Assembly (NCBI RefSeq): GCF_026162365.1
Contig: NZ_JAOANW010000012.1
Span: 62,001-126,000 of the forward strand
Length of the DNA: 64,000 bases
Reading direction: 5' to 3'
From: Nitratireductor luteus
Lineage (GTDB): Bacteria; Pseudomonadota; Alphaproteobacteria; Rhizobiales; Rhizobiaceae
Position 1 is the stretch's first letter, and every line of letters begins with the position of its first letter. The translations under genes were made by a program, and so were the position numbers. Under the pieces are notes generated by a model, which saw nothing but the letters and a program-made list of their open reading frames with translations, had not been told where the DNA came from and searched no databases. Of this stretch, positions 58,079-64,000 are shown piece by piece.

Positions 58079-59917
58079 CTATTCCGGTTTTCGCCACCAG
58101 GCGTCGAGCTCGTAGCCGTTCAGCGAGGGCTGTTCGGGGTGCTCCAGATAATTCCAGTAGGCGATCCACCTTTTCGTGTTGTGCTGCATGGGCACCATGT
58201 AGGCACCGGAGATGAGCAGCCGGTCGAGCGCGCGCACGGCGGCGACATAGGTCTCCTTGTCGCGGGCGTTGAGCATGGCGTCGATCATGGCGTCCACGGC
58301 CGGATCGGCGACGCCGGCGAGGTTGAAGGAGCCTTCGGCCTTGGCGGCCTCGGAGCCCCACCGGCCGAGTTGCTCGATGCCGGGGGAGAGCGAGCCGGAA
58401 AAGCCGACTGGAGCGATAATCATATCGAACTCAAAGGCCTGTTTGCGTTGTTGCATTTGCGCATCGTCCAAACTGCGCAAAGTCACGTCGACGCCGATCC
58501 TTGAAAGGGTCCGTTGAAAGGCAGTTGCAAACCGTTCCTGCTCACCCGGCACGAAAAGAACTTCGAAGGAAAGACTGTTTCCCTGTTCGTCCTCGAGCAC
58601 ACCGTTCTTGATATTGTAGCCAGCCTCGCTCAACAGGCCGACTGCCTCCCGTAGCCGGTCGCGGTCGATCTCGCCCCCCTCAAGGAGCTTCTTGCCGTAT
58701 GTGCCATCCATGACGTCGGCTGCAACCTTGTCGGCATAGGGCGCGAGCAGTTTTCTTTCGATTTCATTGGCCGGTGTACCAAGCGCGGATAGTTCTGAAC
58801 CTTGCCAATAGCTGAGTGTGCGCCGATATTCGCCGTCGAACATATTCGCATTGATCCAGCCGAAATCGTAGAGCATTGAGAGAGCGCGGCGCACTCGCGG
58901 GTCTGCAAACTTTTCGCGGCGCGTATTGAAGACAAAACCGAGAACCACGGGTGGAATCCCCAACTCGATGGACTCAACGACGACATCGCCTTTGGCTGCA
59001 GCGGGAAAGTCGAAGTCGCGTTTGATCTTGTTGGGTTCAATACCGGTATATACCGGTCCTCCATAGACCGAGCAGATGCCCTTCTTGAATGCCTCGAACT
59101 GGGCGTTGGAGTTGAGGAAATATTCTATCGTGATGCGGTCGTAATTGTGGAAGCCGCGCATGGAGGGCACGTCGGCGCCCCAGTAGTCGGGATTGCGTTT
59201 GAAGACGATCCGCTGTCCGGGCTCGACCTTCTCGATCGTATAGGCGCCGCTGCCCGTCACCGGATTTAGGGTCGAACGGTCGAAGGTTTCGCGGTCGAAA
59301 GCGTGGGCGGGAATAACGGGGGTCAGGGCGACGATCAGCGGGAATTCCCGGTCGGCGTTTTCGTTGAAGGTGAATTTTACCTTGCGGTCGCCGGTCTTCT
59401 CGATGCTCCCGATCTTGGCCATGCGGCTGGAATAGGGCGGACGACCCTTCTCCTCGAAGGTCTCGTAGGTGAAGATGACGTCTTCCGGCGTGACCGGTTG
59501 CCCGTCGGACCATCTCGCATCCGCCGCGAGGGTGAACTCGGCATAGGTCCGGTCCTCATCCATCTCCACCTTCTCGGCCAGCAGGCCATACAGCGAGAAG
59601 GGCTCGGATGCGTTGCGCCGCATCAACGGCTCGAACACGAGATTGCCGAAGATCGTGTCGATCACGCCGCGCGCCGTCGTGCGCATGCTCTTCAGGATGA
59701 AGGGGTTGAGATTGTCGAAGGTCCCGACCACGCAATAGGTGATCTCGCTGCCCTTCGGCGCATCAGGATTGGCATAAGGAAAGGTCTGGAAATCGGCGGG
59801 GAGCGCCGGTTCGCCGTTCATCGCAACGCCATGGGCCGGCGTCTGGGCCACGGTTGGCGACGCCGCCAACATGGGAAATGCGAACAACACGGCCGACAAT
59901 AGTAACGGACGAAGCAT
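58079..59917 (-). CDS. Extracellular peptide-binding protein (YejA-like, SBP family 5)
   Basis: A 612-residue periplasmic binding protein. The signal peptide is residues 1-24 (LAASPTVAQ), then the SBP_bac_5 fold with DNLNPFILKS, ARWSDGQPVTPEDVIFTYE and NPDYWGADVPSMRGFHNYDRITIEYF. The long length and these motifs match YejA-type oligopeptide binders rather than OppA. The permease and ATPase genes are not adjacent in the downstream direction within this window. The ATG at 59917 has GGGA six bases upstream. Confidence 0.9.
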   Translation of the reverse strand: MLRPLLLSAVLFAFPMLAASPTVAQTPAHGVAMNGEPALPADFQTFPYANPDAPKGSEITYCVVGTFDNLNPFILKSMRTTARGVIDTIFGNLVFEPLMRRNASEPFSLYGLLAEKVEMDEDRTYAEFTLAADARWSDGQPVTPEDVIFTYETFEEKGRPPYSSRMAKIGSIEKTGDRKVKFTFNENADREFPLIVALTPVIPAHAFDRETFDRSTLNPVTGSGAYTIEKVEPGQRIVFKRNPDYWGADVPSMRGFHNYDRITIEYFLNSNAQFEAFKKGICSVYGGPVYTGIEPNKIKRDFDFPAAAKGDVVVESIELGIPPVVLGFVFNTRREKFADPRVRRALSMLYDFGWINANMFDGEYRRTLSYWQGSELSALGTPANEIERKLLAPYADKVAADVMDGTYGKKLLEGGEIDRDRLREAVGLLSEAGYNIKNGVLEDEQGNSLSFEVLFVPGEQERFATAFQRTLSRIGVDVTLRSLDDAQMQQRKQAFEFDMIIAPVGFSGSLSPGIEQLGRWGSEAAKAEGSFNLAGVADPAVDAMIDAMLNARDKETYVAAVRALDRLLISGAYMVPMQHNTKRWIAYWNYLEHPEQPSLNGYELDAWWRKPE

Positions 59918-60192
59918 GGTGATCCCTTCACTCTCCAGGCGAATCGCTCTCAGGCTGGCGCCGATGGTCCGCAGGATCAAGGCTCCATTATGGTTTCATA
60001 TGGCAGGCAGGCGGACAAGCCTTGCCGAGATCCTCGCTGGGACTGGCAACATATTTGCCGATTTGGGCACTGGATTCCGGCGGACAGGCGTTGTAACACG
60101 CGCTCAAGCCTTGCTGTCGCCGCATTCCGCCAACAGGAAGCGGGTGGAAAGAGGCAGCCTGCTGCCAAGAGTTTCAAGAGGAACGGGAAATA

Positions 60193-60819
60193 ATGATGAG
60201 CCTCAAAGCGAAAGCGTTCCGCACGGCAACCCTTTTCTGCGGCGCGCTGGGCGTGGCCATGATCGGCTATGCCGGTGCGGCAAATGCGCAGGAAAACGCG
60301 CCGGACGGCTGGTTCAAAGCCTGCACCAAGCAGGAAGATGTCGACGTCTGCAACGTTCAATACCTGTTGCGGGCGGATAACGGCCAAATGCTGACGGCAG
60401 TGAACCTGATCGAGGTCAAGGGCAAGGTCAATCGCCGGGTGCTGCAGATCGCTGTTCCAAGCGCGCGCCTGATCCCCCCCGGCGTGGGCTTCCAGATAGA
60501 CAGCGGCAACACACAGAAGATCGACTATGCGATCTGCATTCCCGATCGCTGCGTGGCCGAGGCACAGTTGACCGACGAGATCGTAAGTTCGCTCAAGCGC
60601 GGATCCGAACTGACACTGACATCCGTCAACTTCCAGAACCAGCCCAACCCGATCAAGGTTACGCTACAGGGCTTCACGCAGGCCTATGATGGCGAGCCGC
60701 TCCAGCCGACAGCGCTGGACGATCGGCAGAAGAAGCTTGAGGAATTCGTCTCGAAGAACAACGAGGAGTTCACCGAGAAGCTCAAGCAGGCTCAGGAAAA
60801 AGCCAAGCAGGCGGAGTAA
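60193..60819 (+). CDS. Invasion-associated locus B (IalB)-family protein
   Basis: A 208-residue periplasmic protein: signal about residues 1-32 (AGAANAQEN), IalB domain about 38-165 with GWFKACTKQ, LQIAVPSARLIPPGVGFQID and CIPDRCVAEAQL, and a highly charged, probably coiled-coil C-terminus (QKKLEEFVSKNNEEFTEKLKQAQEKAKQ). IalB of Bartonella promotes red-cell invasion, but free-living rhizobia have many relatives with unknown roles. Two adjacent ATGs (60193, 60196) may start it. A strong terminator follows. Confidence 0.87.
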   Translation: MMSLKAKAFRTATLFCGALGVAMIGYAGAANAQENAPDGWFKACTKQEDVDVCNVQYLLRADNGQMLTAVNLIEVKGKVNRRVLQIAVPSARLIPPGVGFQIDSGNTQKIDYAICIPDRCVAEAQLTDEIVSSLKRGSELTLTSVNFQNQPNPIKVTLQGFTQAYDGEPLQPTALDDRQKKLEEFVSKNNEEFTEKLKQAQEKAKQAE

Positions 60820-60841
60820 TATCCGCGCGTAGGTATCAAAG

Positions 60842-60871
60842 CAGGGCCCCAAGCGGGCCCTGTTTCATTTT
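60842..60871 (+). terminator. Rho-independent terminator after the IalB-like gene
   Basis: CAGGGCCC (60842-60849) and GGGCCCTG (60855-60862), with a five-base loop, are followed by TTTCATTTT. Confidence 0.8.
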
Positions 60872-60879
60872 CGGTACCC

Positions 60880-60914
60880 TGTGCGTCCGAATGGATGCAC
60901 AAGGAGGTGCTCTA
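60880..60914. repeat. Dispersed palindrome copy overlapping the hspQ stop
   Basis: TGTGCGTCC (60880-60888), loop GAAT, GGATGCACA (60893-60901), with one G-T mismatch. The right flank GGTGCTCTA continues the family pattern and contains the hspQ stop codon at 60912-60914. The core TGTGCGTCCGAATGGA is shared with 10939-10976. Confidence 0.75.
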
Positions 60915-61244
60915 ATGATTGTGGCGGATGCGCGGCTGGTAGCGTCCGTCGGAGGTCTCGACGAACAGCTCGAACAGTTGAGGATGGCGAACCGGCACGC
61001 CGGAATCGTCCTCCAGCAGATTTTGCTCGGAAACGTAGGCGACGTACTCCGTCTCCTCGTTTTCGGCGAGCAGATGATAGAAGGGCTGGTCCTTGCGTGG
61101 CCGCACTTCGGCGGGAATGGCTTCGTACCATTCCTCGGTGTTGTCGAATTCCGGGTCGACATCGAAAATAACGCCACGGAAGGGAAACATCCGGTGGCGA
61201 ACCACTTGGCCTATCGAGAATTTTGCGGTCTTTATGTTCTGCAT
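60912..61244 (-). CDS. hspQ: Heat shock protein HspQ (hemimethylated-DNA-binding YccV family)
   Basis: A 110-residue protein of the YccV-like family. The core features are KFSIGQVVRHRMFPFRGVIFDVDPEF, WYEAIPAEVRPRKDQPFYHLL and YVSEQNLLED. In enterobacteria HspQ is a Lon-protease specificity modulator; the family was first described as binding hemimethylated DNA. The start at 61244 (MQNIKTAKF) has GAGG eight bases upstream; 60 upstream in-frame residues are not supported. The stop is inside a palindromic repeat. Confidence 0.9.
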   Translation of the reverse strand: MQNIKTAKFSIGQVVRHRMFPFRGVIFDVDPEFDNTEEWYEAIPAEVRPRKDQPFYHLLAENEETEYVAYVSEQNLLEDDSGVPVRHPQLFELFVETSDGRYQPRIRHNH

Positions 61245-61393
61245 GTTTGAAACCTCATTGCCTATGTGGCGCAGCTTCACCGCCAATTCAATCCCAAAAG
61301 CCGGCTCCGGACCCGCATCCAAAGGCGATATGTCCCACGCAGGGCCGTTCCGTAGCACGGCGCGATAACACCAGCAGAAGGGGCGAAACAGAA

Positions 61394-62356
61394 TTGGGCG
61401 ATGTCGTCGGCCTGGTGCTGCCATTCTTCGGACTGATCTTTATCGGGTTCGTAGCAGCCAGAATTACATGGCAGCCAGCCGAAGCGCTGGGCTGGATGAA
61501 TACGTTCGTCATCTATGTGGCGTTGCCGGCGCTGTTTTTCCAGCTCGTTGCCAGAACCCCGGTGGAGCGGTTGACGGAGTGGCGGTATGTCGCCGGTGTC
61601 GTCTTTTCCACATACCTCGTGTTCTGCCTCATGTTTGCCGTTTCGATGGCGATGTCGCGCGGCAAGGTCGCCGAGAGCACGATCAGGAGCCTGGCCGCCT
61701 CCTACGGAAATATTGGCTATATGGGGCCGGGCCTGGTGCTGCTGGCGTTCGGCCCCGAGGCAGCGGTGCCGGTCGCGCTGATATTCTCGTTCGAGAACGT
61801 CGCTCATTTCGCGGTCGCACCGATGATGATGGCGATCGCCGAAGGCCGCAGGGGCGAGGCTGGCCGTCTCATCTTCGAGGTCGTGCGGAAGATCGTCCTT
61901 CATCCCTTCATCCTGGCGACGGCGGCGGGCGTGCTGGCTGCCTTCCTGCAGTTCGAGCCGCCGGAGGCGGTAAGCAAGCTGCTGGAGTATCTGTCGGGGG
62001 CGGCCGCGCCGTGCGCGCTGTTTGCCATGGGCGTGACGCTGGCACTGCGGCCCATGCGGCGAATGCCGAGCGAACTCGGGCTGATCGCCATACTGAAGCT
62101 ATGTTTTCACCCGGCGCTCTGCTTCGTGGTGCTGAGCCTCGTCGGCAATTTTCCGGATGTATGGGTCTATACGGCCGTGCTCATGGCCGCCTTGCCGACG
62201 GCCACCAATGTCTTCGTGATCGCCCAGCAATACGATGTGTGGGTGCAGCGTGCATCGGCCAGCGTGCTCGTGACCACGGCGCTGTCGGTCGTCACGGTCA
62301 CCGCGCTGCTCTATGCAATCGTCAACGACTATGTGCCGCCGGATCTATTCCCATGA
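61394..62356 (+). CDS. AEC-family transporter (auxin efflux carrier type)
   Basis: A 320-residue membrane protein with about ten helices in two inverted halves. GLVLPFFGLIFIGFVAARI and the NIGYMGPGLVLLAFGPEA region are typical of the family; substrates in bacteria are often malate or other acids. No ATG precedes the first helix in frame, so I place the start at TTG 61394, which follows AAGGGG. Upstream in-frame sequence overlaps hspQ antisense and is unlikely to be translated. Confidence 0.82.
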   Translation: MGDVVGLVLPFFGLIFIGFVAARITWQPAEALGWMNTFVIYVALPALFFQLVARTPVERLTEWRYVAGVVFSTYLVFCLMFAVSMAMSRGKVAESTIRSLAASYGNIGYMGPGLVLLAFGPEAAVPVALIFSFENVAHFAVAPMMMAIAEGRRGEAGRLIFEVVRKIVLHPFILATAAGVLAAFLQFEPPEAVSKLLEYLSGAAAPCALFAMGVTLALRPMRRMPSELGLIAILKLCFHPALCFVVLSLVGNFPDVWVYTAVLMAALPTATNVFVIAQQYDVWVQRASASVLVTTALSVVTVTALLYAIVNDYVPPDLFP

Positions 62357-62397
62357 TCGAGGGGCACCGTTTCGCCGCCGGATGAGCGGCCATCGTT

Positions 62398-63618
62398 TCA
62401 CGGCCGGCGAAGCGCCCCGGGCAGAAGGGCGCGGAAGCCGCTGCCGGGGCTCATGCCCTCGCGCATGAAGAAGCCGCGCAGGGGTGCGAAGCTGCGTAGC
62501 GCGCCGAGCGTGCCGCTGCGGGCAAGCTGCGCCGGCAGGAGCGAAGACAGAAGCGAAGCATTGAGCATGTTGACCGCTGCGCTGCGCGCCACGGTATCCG
62601 GCCTGCGGCGCGCATCATATTGCACGAGCGCCATTGTGGAACCGGGGTCGGATCCGTGTTCGCCCACCACGGCCACCAGATCGACGATGTCCCGCATGCC
62701 GAGATTCAGCCCCTGTGCAGTGATAGGCGGAAAGACATGCGCTGCTTCGCCCACGAGCATCACGCGGCGCGCGGCAAACCGCGCCGGTGTCAGGGCGGCC
62801 AAAGGATATATCTGATGACCGGGCTCGACGGTGACCTTCCCCAGCATCGATTGGAGGCGCTCTTCCAACTTCACCGACAGGGATGCGTCGTCGAGTGCCG
62901 CCAGTGTCTCCGCCTGTGCGGGGCTTGTCACCCATACCAGGCTCGAACGAAGCCCCCCTGGCAGCGGCACCTGCGTGCATGGGCCGTTCTCCGTGTGAAA
63001 TTCGGTCGATGTATCCGCGTGACGGCGCGAATGCCCGAAATTGAGCACTAGGGCCGACTGAGGCAGTTTTTTTGTCCGGGCGGCTATGCCGGCGGCTTGT
63101 CGTGCCAGCGAATTGCGGCCATCGGCGGCGACAGCCAGAGGCCCGGAAAACTTGCTTCGATCGGCCAGTTCGGCGGTGATGCCGTCAGCGTGTGTTTGCC
63201 AGCGTTCGACCGTGGTTTCACGCCATTCCACCAGGGAATGGCCCCATACTCGGTCCGCCAGCGCCTCATTCAGGTGAGAATTGGGTATGTTCAGCCCGAA
63301 ATAGGGAGCGTCGATCTCGACTGCGCGAAACGTTACGGTGCCGCTGCGCACCAGACGCTTCGTGCCATCGACGACGCGCATGACCGCCAAGGGGGCCGAA
63401 AACGCTTCCAGCGCCTCCAACACGCCAAGGCTTTCCAGATATTGCAGGGCTGGACGCATGAGAGCGGTCGTGCGGCGGTCATCCGTGCGGGGGGAGGGGC
63501 CGACCAGCACCACGCGGCGTCCGATCTCCGCCAGGGCGAGGGCTGCGGTGAGGCCGACAGGCCCCGTGCCGGCCACGATTATGGATTTGTCTTGCCCGCA
63601 CCGCATCGTCTCGCACAT
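62398..63618 (-). CDS. UbiH/UbiF-family FAD-dependent hydroxylase
   Basis: A 406-residue flavoprotein monooxygenase of the group that hydroxylates the ubiquinone ring. The dinucleotide fold is IIVAGTGPVGLTAALALAE (about residues 13-31) and the second FAD motif is RVMLVGEAAHVFPPITAQGLNLGMRD. Overall layout matches UbiH/COQ6, and annotation as a UbiH-family monooxygenase is safe while ring position is not. ATGs at 63618 and 63606 are both possible starts. It is divergent from pcs. Confidence 0.86.
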   Translation of the reverse strand: MCETMRCGQDKSIIVAGTGPVGLTAALALAEIGRRVVLVGPSPRTDDRRTTALMRPALQYLESLGVLEALEAFSAPLAVMRVVDGTKRLVRSGTVTFRAVEIDAPYFGLNIPNSHLNEALADRVWGHSLVEWRETTVERWQTHADGITAELADRSKFSGPLAVAADGRNSLARQAAGIAARTKKLPQSALVLNFGHSRRHADTSTEFHTENGPCTQVPLPGGLRSSLVWVTSPAQAETLAALDDASLSVKLEERLQSMLGKVTVEPGHQIYPLAALTPARFAARRVMLVGEAAHVFPPITAQGLNLGMRDIVDLVAVVGEHGSDPGSTMALVQYDARRRPDTVARSAAVNMLNASLLSSLLPAQLARSGTLGALRSFAPLRGFFMREGMSPGSGFRALLPGALRRP

Positions 63619-63775
63619 CCCTGATTGAAGTCTTCGGTTGGTATAGCATCGTCAGGACGGCGGACAATCGGACAGCTTGTCCCGCCAAGCCAGAAACGAT
63701 GACGACGGCTGTCGATTTTCCACATGCTTTAAAGAAAAGGATGCTGCGCCATCGCATTAGCGCATGCTAACTACT

Positions 63776-63813
63776 GCGTCCCTTATGTGTCCTTTCCGAT
63801 GCATAAAGGACGC
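63776..63813. repeat. Dispersed palindrome copy before pcs
   Basis: GCGTCCCTTATGTGTCC (63776-63792), loop TTTC, CGATGCATAAAGGACGC (63797-63813). The arms pair with a few mismatches, and the outer GCGTCC and GGACGC match the 10939 copy. It lies 107 bases upstream of pcs in a 302-base gap with no other feature. Confidence 0.75.
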
Positions 63814-63920
63814 TGTAAGTTATTGAACCTGCGCATCGTGGAGCAGCCGCAGGGAGTGTGGAAGGGTGGAAACTTGGCGGCGGCCTGTTTTTCCCGAACC
63901 GGAACGGGCGGATTTCTCAC

Positions 63921-64000
63921 ATGAAGGCAAAGAAGGTCACAGCGCCGCAGGCCAAGGCATTCTCGGTTCATCTGCTGACCGCGTCCGGCTCGTTTCTGGC
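63921..64000 (+). CDS. pcs: Phosphatidylcholine synthase, N-terminal part (cut by window end)
   Basis: Only 26 codons are visible (MKAKKVTAPQAKAFSVHLLT, then ASGSFLA). The segment FSVHLLTASGSFLA is the typical start of rhizobial and Brucella Pcs, which condenses choline with CDP-diacylglycerol in the inner membrane. The catalytic CDP-alcohol motif would lie beyond the window, so this is a partial call. Confidence 0.75.
   Translation, partial: MKAKKVTAPQAKAFSVHLLTASGSFL

Noticed and set aside
57381-58361. Longer frame extending the FrnE-like gene upstream to 58361
   Set aside because: The extra N-terminus is arginine-rich shadow of the binding-protein gene; ATG 58070 has its own AGGCGGA site.

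Overview
The window is chromosomal DNA of a high-GC alphaproteobacterium, almost certainly of the order Hyphomicrobiales (Rhizobiales). It is most like the Phyllobacteriaceae (Mesorhizobium, Chelativorans, Nitratireductor type). The pointers are a glnB-glnA pair with a sigma-54 promoter, the CckA hybrid kinase, an IalB-family protein, a tandem cold-shock-domain protein, DUF2155 and NDUFA12 genes beside aat-accC-accB, an RNase E with a basic insertion, and the start of phosphatidylcholine synthase at the right edge. Nearly everything is conserved housekeeping sequence. I see no prophage, insertion sequence, CRISPR array, integrase or conjugation gene.

Layout. 0.1-6.1 kb: an LpxH-like phosphohydrolase, a dipeptide epimerase and a four-gene Mla-type lipid transport operon (STAS-MlaE, MlaF, MlaD, lipoprotein), closed by a strong bidirectional terminator. 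6.2-9.9 kb: glnA-glnB facing the NAD(P)HX repair enzyme, then tRNA-Lys(UUU) with an excellent promoter. 10-13.2 kb: ccdA, glmU, FliO-like protein. 13.4-18.9 kb: cckA, a low-GC LysE-type exporter that appears to have been inserted next to pncB, and a small secreted protein behind a CtrA-like box. 18.9-26.7 kb: acyl-CoA carboxylase beta chain, glyoxalase, cold-shock protein, DUF192, two overlapping alpha/beta hydrolases, cysE, DUF3126, a membrane protein and a gamma carbonic anhydrase. 26.7-31.6 kb is the most accessory-looking part: a transglutaminase-like protein, an orphan hotdog-like reading frame, PilZ and PAS proteins, a terminator-tailed intergenic region that may be a small RNA, rhomboid, a CBS protein and a frameshifted YjhX-family (UPF0386) gene. 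31.8-40 kb: gatB, GNAT, NDUFA12, DUF2155, aat, accC, accB, a DsbA-like protein and an M48 protease. 40-51.3 kb: rne, amiC, mrcA, prfB (with its programmed +1 frameshift), glmS, DUF502. 51.3-60 kb: recG, sdhE, mfd, a FrnE-like DsbA and a YejA-like binding protein. 60-64 kb: ialB-like, hspQ, an AEC transporter, a UbiH-like hydroxylase and the first codons of pcs.

The genes work mainly in envelope building (Mla, GlmU, GlmS, PBP1A, AmiC, LpxH-like, Pcs), nitrogen assimilation (GlnB, GlnA), fatty-acid synthesis (AccBC), DNA repair (RecG, Mfd), translation (GatB, PrfB, tRNA-Lys, Aat) and cell-cycle signalling (CckA). No complete novel system is evident. The observations most worth following are a family of dispersed palindromes (five sites), the possible small RNA before rhomboid, the single-base-broken YjhX gene, the orphan hotdog-like frame without a normal start, and the apparent insertion that cut a short frame behind pncB.
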